DNA from: Lucifuga dentata
Taxonomy: Eukaryota; Chordata; Actinopteri; Ophidiiformes; Bythitidae
DNA length: 64,000 nucleotides
NCBI GenBank assembly: GCA_014773175.1
Contig: VXCM01000046.1
Span: 310,001-374,000 of the forward strand
Direction: 5' to 3'
This document shows, piece after piece, positions 37,049 to 50,400 of this stretch. The first letter of the stretch is position 1. Each line of letters begins with the position of its first letter. Made by a program: the position numbers and the translations under genes. A model generated the notes under the pieces. The model was not told the origin of the DNA and did no database searches. It worked only from the letters and a program-made list of their open reading frames with translations.

Positions 37049-40000
37049 ATGGCGTCCAGCGAGGAGGACGGCTCGGTTGAGGAGAAGGAAAACAACAACA
37101 AGAAGAGGACGAAAAGTACCCTCGCTACGGCATGGCTCACCTTCTACAACATCGCCATGACAGCCGGGTACGTGCCNGAAAAGTACCCTCGCTACGGCAT
37201 GGCTCACCTTCTACAACATCGCCATGACAGCCGGGTACGTGCCTTAATCTGCGCCCGTCTTCCTCCAACATTAAACCCTGAAAACGAACCCGCCGCTCCC
37301 GCAAAACTGTAACGTGTGTTGCTGTTTATAGGACTGAGTCTGTGTCATGTTTGCCCGGATCAACTCGCAGGATTTGACCGCTGATATTGAAGGCAAACTG
37401 AAGTGAAGTTTTTTATCCATGCTTATAAAACGCGATTATTTATCTGGTTGGTATAAATGAATGAATGGTTTATGGCTGAAGTAACGGCGCAGGCGGTGCA
37501 GCCGTGTCCAAATACGGTCGCCTGCACGGTGTCAGCGTCAAGGCCCGCAGGCTCCGACAGTTGCAGGGATAAGTATAGCCGGAGAGCGCTGACACTGGAG
37601 CTCAGGTCTGGGACTGTGAAATGCTCAATGGGCAGATTTTTTAATAACAACTTACATTTGTGCATTGCGAGGAGAGCGCACCGATTTAATGTCATGCTGG
37701 TGTAATAAACAAATCAATAGGAGCTGTCACTTTATCTCTGAAATTATATACACTCTAAGATCAGAGAGTGGATCAATAATGACATCCAATTTGGCACATG
37801 AGCGCACTGGCTGCTATTCATTAAACCTTCACTCCCAGATTAATCTCTGTCCAGTTAGAATATTATAAAATCATCACTGAGGCTCATTTGTGTACCGATA
37901 CAATGTCAATAATCAATGCCAGCAGGTGATTATTGGTACAAGAGATCAATATATGCACAGACAGACCAAAAGTAGGCAGCAGCAGTCTAACATATCATTA
38001 TCTTAAAATGTTGTAAATCCAACTCAGTTTTGTCATCTAAATTCACAGTGCCAGTTGATCTAGTATGACCCGTTATTACCATCCTTCATGTGGACATCAA
38101 CTACACTATGCAGCATGACATAGCATGTTAATGATGTTTGTTTCCACAGTGCAGAGCCCAAATTTAAAGCATCCCATGCAAACACTGACCTAGTAAAGTG
38201 TTAAATATACAACAGGTTAGCCTGTAAATCTCTGTTTTGAGATAGTATTTCACGTTTCATACACAGAGGTGCTGTACAAGAAAATGAAAAATGACACAAA
38301 AAAAAAGTTAAAAACATCAAAAAAAATTTAAAAGTAATAATAATACAAAAAAGTACTCAAGAACAATAAAGTTTTCAGACTAGATTTAAAAATTGTAATG
38401 GCTGAGGCAGAGATCATCGGGGAATTGGTTCCAGCACTGTGCTGCATAATAACTAAAAGCTGCTTCCCCTTTTTGTGTTTTAGGCCAGGGCACCACAAGC
38501 AGTCCACTTCCCATCAATCTAAGAAGTCTCGTAGGGCTATATTGCTCTAGTATCAGTAATATATCTTGAGTCAGTTCCATGTAGAGATTTATAAATAAGT
38601 AATAAAACTTTAAAATCAATTCTATGGTCAGTACAGCCAGTGTAGGGACTTAAACACTGGGGTGATGTGGGCTGTCCTTTTGGTTTTGGTCAACTCTCAC
38701 AGCTGAATTTTGAATTGAATTGTAAGTACCGGATGGTCTTTTTAGGTATAGTCTGAAAGATATCTACTCCTGCTAAATCAGTTTATCTATAACTAGTGTT
38801 GCTGATTTAAGTCTAAGAGAGATACACGGCTTGTTTAAAGCATTTCTGATTAAATATGGGTCTCATTTTAGTTGTATGTCATTCAGTATCACAAGTCCTG
38901 ATAGGCTTGTTGGTTTAACTTGGACATTTTCAGGTAATAAGTAAGCAGATTATTTTTGCATTGGGTGGATTGTACTAGTTGAATTGGTTGCTTGATGTTA
39001 GTCTCCTATATATCAGTCTGTAGATAACAAAGTGCAAGGAATGATTACTATTGTTATGAAATATTATCTGTGATCCATGTGAAACTATGATCTGTTTAAC
39101 ATCTCCCAGTTTGTTGTCACGAAGGAGAGACGTAGATGAATTAGGGGAGACAATTAAAGAACAAAACATCTGAAATTTGGATTGGAAGTTTTGGAAAGGC
39201 GTGACTAACCTAACACTACACAGTAGTTGTGAGGGTTTGATGTCTGATAAATCTCTTTGCCTTATGTTCTTACTAGACTTCTCTTTTGTCAAAGAGAAAG
39301 GTCATATATCTAACAAAAGTCTTGAAATTTAACTACCATGTCTAAGGATGCATCCATGTAATCACAACTTTAGTAGCACTGCAGGGAGCTTAAAACTTCA
39401 CTGCCACTCTGCACATCAATGACATATTTTGTTTTCTTTTGACATGCTGCATATACAGTAGGAGAATGTAAAACACAACATCTGGCTGCTCCTAAGCCAA
39501 AAACTGACCTTTGACACAGGCCTGAGGTGAATTCTTACCTTTGCACATTTCCTGTATCAATTAGGCATATCACCTTTAAGATAGGCATACAGTGTAAGTG
39601 ATGTTAGGCTACAGAATAAACTTGACTTGACTTGCATAAGACTAAATATTAAAAGGCCACATCTTTTGTCAAATATGAGCTACAGTCACAATATATTATT
39701 GATTTACTATAAAATTGTTTATACCTCTACAATGTGATAATGCTCCATGCCCTTTCAGCAGGGCATCGAGGGCATTTCAGGTTGTGAAGGTACATATAAG
39801 CTTAAATAACATGATGAGGTGTTCATTTTTACGTCCATAAAAGCATCTCGCCAGCTTTGGCTGTGATATGGTATACTATGTTTAAAGTTTTAACACAGGA
39901 TCTATATCGTATAATCTGCACTCTCATCCAGTATCTTGTGGCATAAACTGTTAACACTCCACGATGTAATACTGCCCGTTATTCTGCAGGTGGCTGGTTT

Positions 40001-43000
40001 TGGCTTTGGCAATGATGCGCTTCTACATCCAGAAAGGCACACACAAGGGTCTGTACAGAAGTATAGCAAGGACACTCAAGTTTTTCCAGACCTTTGCATT
40101 AGTTGAGGTAAGACTCAGTAGAATATTGTTTGCTGTCACTCTCATGGCTGCACTTAATCATGCTGTCTTAAGGGTAAAAGCATGAGGTGGAGGCTGAAAG
40201 GCTGACATTCAGATGAACTAGATTAACTAATTTTATGTATGTTGTCCACAGGTGGGACATTGTGCCATTGGTATGTGGATGATTTATGTAACTCTTACAC
40301 ATTTTAGCACATTTTTTTCACAAGTATGCAGATATTTAATGTTGTTTTTCCTACTTTACTGCAGGAATTGTGAGGACTTCTGTAATAGTAACTGGGGTTC
40401 AAGTGTGCTCACGGATTTTCATGGTTTGGTTCGTCACCAACGGCATCAGACAGGTGACTATTAACGATGAACGCTGACTCTTAAACTGTTGTTTCAATCA
40501 GTGCTACTGTGTTTCAATGACAGAATGTATAAGAATGGGAATTGTAACAATAAACTGAAAATCTTCAAAGATTCCTTGATTTGATTTGATTCATGAAAAT
40601 GAAGAAAATCTCTGCGTTAAATCGCAAAATTGCTTACACAGTACTTGTATTTGTAAGTTTCGACTCAATTTCCTTTTTTGACTTATTGGAAGATCCAGAA
40701 TGAAGAAAGCGTAATCCTATTCCTGGTTGTGTGGACGGTGACAGAGATTACCCGATATTCCTACTACACATTCAACCTGCTCAACCACCTGCCGTACTTC
40801 ATCAAATGGGCCAGGTGGAGATGCCATTACGCATGAATTGAAATGATTTTGTCTGAGCATGTTGGCGTGCATTGGTGATTTCACACCTGGCATGTTTCCT
40901 CCCTGTCTTACTCTGATTTTACATCAGGAAGTATTCCAGCCGTGTGTGTGTTAAGTATCACCCAGAGGAGAAGCATGTGTGTGTTTATTGATTAGCACCT
41001 CATTAGCCATTCTCTGTTGATGCTGGGTGAGCTAATGGCTAACGGTGTGCTCTGGCAATACAGAAAAGACTGTTAAAGGGCACATGCTGATGTTTAAACA
41101 AAATGTTTTAAACTATAAAGTAGAATAAAATGTTGCTTATAGTGATGTGTACCATAACATCAACTTTATCATTGTTTTACAGCCTTTATGTTCCATCTGA
41201 GTCTCTACTCTCTAAGTTTAATTCTTTAAAATACTTTAATTCTTTAAAAATAGGGATTTGGTACCTGAGTCATGTACAATAAGATGTCATAGAACCCTCA
41301 GTGATGATCAAATCTCGTTGCTGTAACGTGACATGATTATGACGTGGCACTTGGGTCTTTTATATCTCTCTGCTACAGTAGCTCAGCTGAAACTGGAGTC
41401 GTCATAAGGAGCGTCAGCTGTACACATTGATCGGCATCCAACACACAAGATTGGCATCTTATGAGCAGGGACAGCTAGCTCCCAGAATAATGAGTTTTAC
41501 ATTTTACATCAACCTGTTTATTACAAGAGACGTTGCTCTTTCTGAGGATTTACGCTGACAAAGCCTACCCAACAAAATATTTGGTTCTGCCACCATCAAG
41601 TGCACTTCAAGCGGCCATTTATCTTTGAACAATTTCGCCTTTTGTTTTATATACCTTGGCTTTGATGTTTCTCAGGATTGAATGTTACCAGTCTCCCTTC
41701 CCCCCTCCCTCCCTTCAGGTCTTTCTTTAAGCATGGAGGAGATGCCAGGCCCCCGGAGAGGNTCCCCCCTCCCTCCCTTCAGGTCTTTCTTTAAGCATGG
41801 AGGAGATGCCAGGCCCCCGGAGAGGGGCTCATGTTCAGCTGCTCCTGTTTTTAAGACCATCTGTTTTGGTCATGGAATGTTCCCCCAACATTTCTCTCAC
41901 ATCTGCCGAGACGCTCCCCTGAGCCTTTGCTGTGGTCTTGACTAAATACAGGATCCCTGTAGCCCTGAGTGATGGCATACACCATACTGGAGAGATCACA
42001 TTTTCATAAAGGAGTCACGCTATCCTAAACAGTAGAAGACAAAATTATGACAGTTTGTGAAAGATGAGTAAATTTTAGTTGCATAAGAGTTTTACAAAGC
42101 TCACTAAAATAAACCACATAGCTTTCAGAGTGTTTATTGAGCTGCTGAAACATATGATTAATAGTTTTAATTACTTTAATTATTTTCTGCTGAATGAGAT
42201 TAAGCATTTGTTCCCACTAAGCTCTACTCATTGATGTTTCTAAGTCTTGCAATGAATTGTGACCTGGGGGTTAGGGTTATTATACACGAGACTGAAATGT
42301 CAGTACGCCAAGTCATCAAAACACATCACTTGTCACAGTGGAATCAACTATTTAGTGTTGTGATTCTGTGGCTCGCTCTTGTGCGAGGCCCACATTGCAG
42401 CTAGAACGTGATCCTGCAGGTTTGCCCGCTGCAGCATCTGCCAAATCAAATCTCTTCTCACTGGGGAATCCCAGCGGCCTGTCAAAGCTCTAGTCATCTT
42501 CCCTCTTCAGCACTCCTTACTGCCTGGCTTTGCTGCTTTGCTCAGTTTTGGTCACATTAAATATAAAACATGACGAAAAGATGTACTACCCTTGTTACTA
42601 CTTTAACAAGTTTGTCTCTTTTTGAGTTTGTCCTTGACCTTCCAGTCAGTACCATGGATTTACCTTCCTGTCTTCTTTATCTTTTACCTATTCAAAGAAC
42701 TGCTCTGATATGACATACTTCTGTGAACTGAGACCAATCGTTCTGTGAAAGTTAAGAAAAAAAGCATTCATCAATCTAAGAATCAACCATGTGGCATTCT
42801 CTGGGAAATGCTTCCTATCTTGCCTGTTGAATCCATGGTTCTCAATAGATAGCCATGTGTCCGTGTGTGTGATCTCCTAACCATAACTGGACTGTGTTTG
42901 CAGGAATATAATTTTGAATATGTGAGAGCACACTGCTAAGTTTTAAGACATCCTTCTCTTTTCTGTCCCAGATACAACCTCTTCATCATCTTGTACCCCA

Positions 43001-44383
43001 TTGGAGTAGTTGGAGAACTGCTAACTATTTATGCTGCTCTGCCATACGTACGCAGATCTGCAATGTACTCAGTGAGGCTCCCCAACAAGTATAACGTGTC
43101 GTTCGACTACTACTACTGCCTCATCATCGTCATGCTGTCCTACATCCCATGTAAGGAACAATCAGTTCACCTGCCATTTGACATTATTTTTCAAATTAAT
43201 TGTGAGTATAATTGAGACATCCAATTATTTGATAATGAAAGCATGAGACTTGAGATGTCTGATCATCAGCATGAGATGCTAAATTGTTTTAAGAAAGAAG
43301 TTTTGGTACAGATTAAAAGACACGGTATAACTAAAAACACATACAAACGAACATGCTATTGAACACATCCTAGAACACTGCATGCAGCATAGTCCTTAAG
43401 AACTGGAGTTCTTTTTGTGCCCTTCCATGCTGATGAGGCAGTGGTGAAAAAGGCTAGGAATTGATAAAGAGGGGATTTGGCAGTGGCTTTAGCAAATAAA
43501 CAAGCCAAAGAAGATAGAAAAGGAGACGTATATTTGTCTTCTAAATTGGAATAGGAAGGAGGATGGAGAATTTTCTGTGTTTATTTGACAAATGCAAAGT
43601 TTAGACATGTTGCTCCAACAGCAGAGTAAAGGCCACCGCATACCTCCCACTGCATACCTCAAGTAGAAATTTCAGGGCAAAAAGATGTCTTGCAAGGCTC
43701 AAGATGCAGTGATTCAGGTTCTTTCGGTGTTCTTTGTGAATGGAGAACTTTGTCTTTTGTACTGCTGGTACCTGGTCATAATGGTCTGAATAGTTTGACT
43801 GAGCTCTGCCCATTGGCTCCTCATCAGTGATGTAACCAGCCAGCCATGTAATATTTGGACCAATTACAGCCAAGTTAACAAGCCTAAAACAGCACAGAAA
43901 AGAGCTGAATCACCTCATCTTAAGCCCATGTGGACAACATTCAAGCAAATCCTGCCCCGAAACCTGCTTCTCACACAGATTGGCACTGTGCTGATCGGGA
44001 AGGAGGTGGACACTCCAGAAGTGTGACACCAGAGGGATATTTGATAGAGGAGTGACAGAGGAAGTAATAAATCCTTAAGCACCCAAGTGTACAAGTCAGT
44101 ATGAATAATTACATACCACTGCACCGCCTAATCCCTGGACCTGGACAAAAAGACAAAACTTATAATTATCATTGTCATAAAGGAGTGGAAACGATATGAT
44201 CATTCCTACAATATAATGCAATAATACAAAAACATTCCTGAAGCTTTTTTTTTTTTTAAATCTGATGGTACAGACAGTGTTTCTTCTTCTGTTCCTTCAG
44301 TGTTTCCTCAGCTTTACTTCCACATGCTGCGACAGAGGAGGAGGGTGCTTCACGGGGAGGTCATAGTGGAGAAGGACGACTAG
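37049..44383 (+). CDS. hacd1: 3-hydroxyacyl-CoA dehydratase 1 (PTPLA), complete
   Basis: Seven exons: 37049-37167, 39990-40107, 40252-40270, 40365-40453, 40693-40814, 42972-43150 and 44301-44383, in phase, 242 aa. The start is in a good context (TACCATGG). Human HACD1 features are present: [61 protein letters not shown] and the C-terminus [11 protein letters not shown]. Catalytic Tyr and Glu of the Phs1/HACD family are visible in [14 protein letters not shown] (Y164 and E171, seven apart). The enzyme removes water from 3-hydroxyacyl-CoA, the third step of very-long-chain fatty-acid elongation in the ER membrane, and is muscle-enriched in mammals. It lacks the longer N-terminal extension of human HACD1. 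Exon 3 is only 19 nt. A 66-bp assembly duplication after exon 1 is an artefact. Confidence 0.93.
37111..37243. other. Assembly artefact: 66-bp exact duplication around an N in hacd1 exon 1
   Basis: 37111-37176 repeats as 37178-37243 with N at 37177. The repeat covers the 3' part of exon 1 and its donor. The first copy alone gives the correct exon, and the second runs on into the true intron. Confidence 0.88.
37168..39989 (+). other. hacd1 intron 1
   Basis: Holds no recognised exon. A degraded dispersed repeat lies in 38350-39290. Confidence 0.6.
38350..39290. repeat. Degraded dispersed repeat widespread in fish genomes
   Basis: Phrases such as CAGACTAGATTTAAAAATTG, GAATTGGTTCCAGCACTGTG, AAGCTGCTTCCCCTTTTTGT and TTTAAAATCAATTCTATGGT, then TGTAGGGACTTAAACACTGG in order, match by recall a common fish interspersed repeat of non-LTR type. 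Exact family and ends are uncertain. Confidence 0.5.
40252..40270 (+). CDS. hacd1: hacd1 exon 3, a 19-nt microexon
   Basis: CACAG|GTGGGACATTGTGCCATTG|GTATGT. It encodes VGHCAIG with the last codon split, bridging FQTFALVE (exon 2) to [13 protein letters not shown] (exon 4), exactly as the human protein requires (EIVHCLIGIVPTSV). Without it the frame breaks. Confidence 0.88.
40815..42971 (+). other. hacd1 intron 5
   Basis: No exon recognised. Contains an assembly duplication at 41699-41825 that creates a spurious 87-codon open frame. Confidence 0.6.
41699..41825. other. Assembly artefact: 63-bp exact duplication around an N
   Basis: 41699-41761 repeats as 41763-41825 with N at 41762, within hacd1 intron 5. 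Confidence 0.88.
43151..44300 (+). other. hacd1 intron 6
   Basis: No coding exon or clear repeat was recognised; AT-rich with a poly-T run near 44248. Confidence 0.5.
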
Positions 44384-44577
44384 ACGAGCACCACCTCACG
44401 CTGTTGTTTGAGCCAGCCAGCCTCCACGTCACCCTCACCTCCCCTGCTTCACCTTCATGCCATCTTAAGCACCACCAGCCACTACATCCTTCATTGCACG
44501 GGACCGGGAGGGCCACAGATGATGACCTCGGAAAAGAGCTAAAAGCCACCAAATGCAACAGGACTTTAACAAATGGG

Positions 44578-44583
44578 AATAAA
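44578..44583 (+). terminator. Candidate polyadenylation signal of hacd1
   Basis: AATAAA about 195 bp after the hacd1 stop. Further AATAAA hexamers near 45020 and 45460 could serve longer 3' UTRs. Confidence 0.4.
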
Positions 44584-46218
44584 CACAGCAGGAAATCATA
44601 AAAGCATGGGAGTACAGCACTACTGAGCAACTTATCCTGAGTATTTATTCACATGTTTACAATCCCGGGATTGCTGGATCTCCAGAGGGAAGCCAGGCAT
44701 TGTGCAGCATGGCTTCCACCCACCAACCTTTCTGCACCTTGTTGCACTGAAGTACCGCAGCCTGAGAGAAAACACCAATCACATTTAAGCCCTGAACCCA
44801 CAGTCTGTGCGAGATGGAGGGAAATAAGATGCTTTAAAGGAAAGGTGAAATGAAATTTGGGAGGAAGAATGATATTTGCATCCCTGTAGTTGTACCAAAC
44901 CAAAATCCCAAATCCACCTAATTGGCCTTTATTTTGTAAATCTAGGCAATTTTTTACCTAAAGTGTGTGGCTGTACAAGGCAACATTTCAAAAGGTAACA
45001 AAATTCTATTATACCTCAACAATAAATGTGCATTTAGACACTATGCTGCTTCATTTTTGGATGTTTATTATACCTTATGTGTAAATGATGCAATGTGAAA
45101 CAGTTTACTACAAGCTTATTCTATTTCTTAAAGATAACTTATTCACATGCTGTATCACCAAGATGGCGGTAGGTATATCTGACTGTCTTTGAAATGAATG
45201 TAGTCCAAAGCTCAAACTTAATATTTTGCTGCTTGGCTCAGCTTCTGTGGCCTTTTTATGTTGCTTTGATGCTTTCCGTGTCAAATTAACTTAAACAGAT
45301 TTGAGTCTTCAAAAAAACAGTAACTTTCTGTATGTTTCAGCCAAATCTATAGATGACAGCCTATAGATTTAGCTAGTAAGGTCAAATTTATGTGAGCGCT
45401 GTTTTTATCTTGTACAATCTAGTGTCCATGTTGATGTGATGGTAGTTAGATTCCCTCTGAATAAAGGTGCTATTGTAAGATCATTTCAATCTTCCATGCA
45501 ACTGAAGGAGTGACTGTGATTGGAGTTGAACTGAAGAAGGAAAACAGGATGTGAAATGATGACTTAAGTAACGTCAGCCAATAAACACAGCCGATGGTTC
45601 TCTTAAAAGGAATCAGCGTCATTGCTTATAGTCTGGGCTAAAGTAAAGCAACAGTAAAAGTCAATGTCACAAATCACTGGACAAGTTATTTTTCAAGCAT
45701 AACAATAGAAATGTGAAAATATCTTTTATGCAAAATGAATAAACTAAATTCTACAGTACTGTGGAGAGGTTGTCATGAACTTTAACTATCATCTGTTTAC
45801 CTGCTTTTACATGTTAATATAAAAAATGTGGAAATAAGCCCATATGTACAAATAACTCCCGGGTTTTACTCATTTATTTGAGTTTTCTTCTTTCAAAAAG
45901 GTGATCTCTATCTCTCTGAAACCTTATTTACCTGAGTGCAGAAAATGGCACATTTGATATTTGTAGGTAGATTCTTAATAAACATATATCTGTAAAAGTA
46001 AATAATTTCTGTGACCACAAAGTACCATACATGACATATTACGCTGTAAACTTCCACTTAACTAAAACTGACATTTTACATATGTGTTAATAGTTCATTT
46101 ATTCTGACTCGTATAAATGAAAATGCTATATAGACATTCATGAGGTTAGATAGGCTCCTCGAAAATAGCATATCAGCGACATGCTTTTTGCACATCATTT
46201 TGCATCTTTCACGATCAT

Positions 46219-46743
46219 TTAAAGGGTCATATCAAGGATTTTGCATGTTTGAGCCCAATAAATACGGCCCGTATACACATTATGTTAATGCAAAGCATTT
46301 TCAAAACCGTATTTTAGTTTTTTTGAAATTTGCCAAATCACCTAATCTTTTAAAATCAAATGTTCAGGTAATACACCCACCTAAAAATTAAATGTTTTGC
46401 CTGCTAGCACTTATGCACAATTGTAGAAAGCACAGTCGTGTTATTTCTCTGTAAAGACAGTTTTCTCCTGGGAATACATTCCCCGGCAGAGACATACATT
46501 TTCTTCCATGTAGCTACATGTTGGATCAGTTAAATTAGGTAACTTCCAAAAACAATTTAATTTAATTTTAATATCATACTGAAATAAACTGAAACCAATG
46601 GCACTCTGGAAGGTAGGAAAAACAATTTTAAGATACATTGCTTCAAAAGAAGTATGTTTTAGAAAATGGTTGTCAGTAACGTAATATGTATGCATATGTT
46701 TTTACTGGGCTGAAACATACAAAATCACCGTATGTTCCATTAA
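46219..46743. mobile_element. TTAA element copy D
   Basis: Left end TTAAAGGGTCATATCAAGGA followed by TTTTGCATGTTTGAGCCCAA; right end GGGCTGAAACATACAAAATC then ACCGTATGTTCCATTAA. TTAA at both limits. Internal order is opposite to the copies at 57.9 and 61.5 kb and the same as copy C. About 525 bp, no coding capacity. Confidence 0.8.
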
Positions 46744-47187
46744 GGACAGTTAGAGGTTATGAAAAGCTACAGTAAGTCTATTTGGCTTCAGAGAATTTAG
46801 AATTTTCCTCCAAAACTTGTATAATGAAATATACATTCAGATATTCACTCGTACATGGAATAAAGTCATAAAATGGATTTCTAATAACCATAAAAATATT
46901 TATATAAATCAATTGATGATTTGGTGATTTAAAAAAAAAAAACAGATTCTCCTCAGCCTTTGATTGCCCTGCTGTATTGCACTTGTTGGTAATGTTGGAC
47001 CGGGTTCACTTTGGAGAAGAACAGCATCTGCTCAGCAGTGGAAAGAGGTTTGCTGATGCAGCCCTGGGCTCATTTCAGCACCGTCCCTTATCTCTCTCCA
47101 TATGAACTGTCCATGTGCTGCGTTAGTGGACCCGCGACACATGGGTGAAGTCTAGCTGCTCACTGCAAGCTCAAAGCCAGGACGTCG

Positions 47188-47447
47188 CTACGATCCGGGA
47201 GAGCTCCAGGCTGCGGAAAACAACGTAGAGTGACATGAGTAACCCTCTGATGAAAACGTGGGAGTTTAGACAGGAAGAGGAATACAAAAACAGACACGTA
47301 CAGATCTCCATGTCCTTCTCACAGATGTAGTTTATGAGATCTTCACAGAAGAAATCATTCCATAATCCGTCATGGATGAGACCTGCACAGTTTTCTCCAA
47401 TTTCATGCCCATGACCCCAGTTGTCAGGCTGGCCAGGCTTCCACTTT
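47188..47447 (-). CDS. colec12: colec12 last exons: end of C-type lectin domain and C-terminus
   Basis: 47302-47447 codes [14 protein letters not shown]...[10 protein letters not shown] and then meets a possible donor (T|GTACGT). Splicing to an acceptor at 47211-47212 would give a short tail SWSSPGS and a stop at 47188, similar in length to the human tail (ETVLSSAL). Without splicing the frame reads on to 47171 through about 40 low-complexity residues. Splicing is preferred. Confidence 0.65.
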
Positions 47448-50400
47448 CTGCAGGTAGACAACAGGGGGCGATCATATGTCAGATTTACAGGGTCTTAACC
47501 AAACATCTGCTGGATAACTGCAGTGCATGTGGCAAGAAATCAGGCATGTGCTATGTAAAAGAGTTTTACATGTAGCTCAACAATCAGAAAGCTGACATTT
47601 TCACAGGAATCTGAAAGTTTATTTGAGTGTTTATCTAAACTACCACTATGTGTGTAAGTGATACTCCTGCACATTTTAAAGTAATTATAACACTATTTTG
47701 CACCACTCCTCAACCCAAGAACAACATTAGAAAAATGTGCCTTATGAGTGAAGTGTGTTTTGGATTAGTACTGACGAGAAGGCAGGTTCAGTCCCATCGA
47801 GCCAACGCCACACATTCTCCTCCTCCCGGTCCGTCAGACCAATCCAGAAGTAGCCCTTTCCAGAGGTCTGTTTCCTCAGCCATTTCTGAGGTCATATAAG
47901 GACAGAAACAAACGTTACAGAGCAGTTACATGCTTTACATCCAGAGGGAGAAGCTGATTTCATTCTTTGCTAAAGAACAAAGAAATTCCAGTGTTCAGCA
48001 CAGTTTGTCACCTGTTCCTCCATATCGCTGATGATCAGCAGTGAAGCAGACACTGATTCACACGTTGTCTTTGCATCATCAAAAATATGCAGATCTTTGG
48101 AGAAAAAGTAGCACTTGTCTTTGAAGTTTATCCACTCAGCAGGGCAGCCTGTGGAAATGATGACTGGTTTCATTTAAAGAACTCAATATCAGGCAGTATG
48201 GGAAAAAAAGTTTGACTTTTTATTTGCCTTATTTGATTATTTTGTCTCTTTGTATATACAATATGTTAGATGACATATAAGGCTTTTATTTTTCGTAGTT
48301 TATTTTAAGTCTTACCTGGTGCCCATAGTGTAGCAGCTGATGCATCGTCCTGCATGGACACAGGGCTCAAAGGCGCCACTGGTGTCCGAGCAGGGGCTCC
48401 TGGTAGTCCAGGTGGTCCCGGTGGCCCCACAGGTCCCACCGGTCCCCTTGGCCCCTGTTCCCCAGCTGGCCCCATTGCTCCTCGGATACCTGGTGGACCC
48501 TGTGCTCCCTGTGGACCAGGCTGTCCATCTCTCCCAGGTAGACCGGCACTGCCTGGCTCTCCTTTAGTTCCTGCAGGTCCTGCCCTGCCCCCTGACCCTC
48601 GGGAGCCTTTAGGTCCTGTGCTGCCACGTGGGCCTGGCAGACCTTTTAACCCTGGCAGACCTGGGGGTCCTGGTGATCCCTGCTCTCCTGGGAGTCCATC
48701 AAACCCTGGCAAACCCTTGTCCCCTTTCTCCCCCTTCTGGCCAGTCTGCCCAGCTGGTCCCAGAGGTCCTCTGTCCCCTCTTGGTCCTCTGGGACCAGGT
48801 GGACCTGAAACATAAAGCAAAACCAAAATGAGCAAGTATTTTTCAAGTATTTTTTATTTGTAGATGTAAAACATGACATTCTAACAGCACTGCATTGCTA
48901 ACCCTTTAAAATGGTGAAGTTGGTTATTAGTTGTGAGTGCTTAGTGTCCACCAACTTCATCTCCTCCATGACAATGGAGAGGCTGGTGACCTCCTTGTCC
49001 AGACGTGCTGCCAGCTCTTCCTGCTGGGACCTCAGAGTGGTCGCATCTGTCCTCACATCTGATACGCTGCTGTTGAGGTTCAGCAAGAAGTCAGAGTGTT
49101 GACCCACCGTGTCGGAACAAGTACGCAGCTCGTTCAAGTTAATATTGATGGCTCCCAGAAGCTGTGTAGTGAAGCTGATGTTACCGGTCACACGATCCAT
49201 ACTCCTCTCTGATTCATCCAACCGTACCTCTAGTTGGTCAAACTTGCTGGATGTGAGGTTACCGAAGTCCCTCTGCTGGTCCATAATCTCCCTCAGGGTC
49301 TCATCATGTGTTTCCGCCAGGCTGCTGGTGTTCTGGAGCTGGCTGGCCAAGAAAGCAAGCTGCGATCCCACCTCCTCCAGGCTGTCGTTGTTGGTCTTGG
49401 CAAGAGCAGAGGCATTAGTGGCCATTGTCTGCAGGTTTTCCACCTTAGTTCTGAGCCACTCAGCGTCGGAGCGTGTCTGTCGCGCTGTCTGCTCAAGGCT
49501 CTGAAAGTCGTTGCGAATTTTCTGGATGGCCTGACTGGTGTCATCCACAGAGCGTTGTAGAGCAGCGATGAGGCCTCTCTGCTGGGCCTGGGTGAGGTTG
49601 AGACTACTGATGCTGAGCAGGGCCTGATTTTGGAGTTTCACCTGCTGGCTGAGTTCTGTCTGCAACCTGGCTGTGTCGTCCTGTAAGCCTTCGATAATAC
49701 TGCCATAAGACTGCAGGGTGCCATTTACAGAGCGCAAGGCAGCGGTGTTGCTATCCAGCAGTCCCTGAATGGAGCCCTGACTACTCTGGATGTCCAAGCC
49801 AACATTCTGCAGCTGACTCAGCTTAACATGATCGCTGCTGATACGTTCCTCCACCACCGACAGCTGCCTCTGCAGAGCCCAGATGTTGTTCTTAAAAGCC
49901 TGGATCTCTGTGGTGGTATTCTCCGATTTCTCTCCTGTTTGATCGTCTGAAGAGAGATTTGTAAATGACACTCATTTAAAATTAATTTAAATTTGAATAC
50001 TGATAGACACATATATATACGTGCAGAAAACTTACCAAGCTTTTTCAAGTCAGTTTCAACAGCAATTATCTTTCCTCCATAATTTGACATTCCTTCAGAC
50101 ACACTGTCAACTCTTTGCACCACTGCAGCAAAAACAAGACAGGGAGGAGAAAAGTTGATGTCTTAGTCTCAGCACAGGCTTCAAGCTTTATTAGCAGACC
50201 GAAACAATGACAGAATTGCCTGCAACCACAGACATAATATATGAAAGGGATCAGAGAGGAAAGTCACTGACAGCTAATATAAGATATTTCTACATATCTA
50301 GTAGGCATGTAATAATGGTGGACTGTATTAAAATAGTCTCATGGATTAGGCTACATCCAGTGTGTGTACCATAGATAGAAATGGAGACCGAGAGAAAAAG

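Larger units (their letters stand above)
44384..47187. other. Region between the convergent 3' ends of hacd1 and colec12
   Basis: No exon was recognised. It holds the hacd1 3' UTR and TTAA element copy D (46219-46743). A small inverted repeat (AAATCTATAG...CTATAGATTT) occurs near 45345-45371. Confidence 0.5.

Noticed and set aside
41682..41945. 87-codon open frame across the N in hacd1 intron 5
   Set aside because: Produced by an artefactual 63-bp duplication and not needed for a complete hacd1 protein.
48354..48815. 153-codon plus-strand open frame full of Gly/Pro
   Set aside because: It is the antisense of the colec12 collagen exon; GGN/CCN codons keep both strands open.
49109..49560. Plus-strand open frames of 108-131 codons
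   Set aside because: Antisense shadows of the long colec12 coiled-coil exon.
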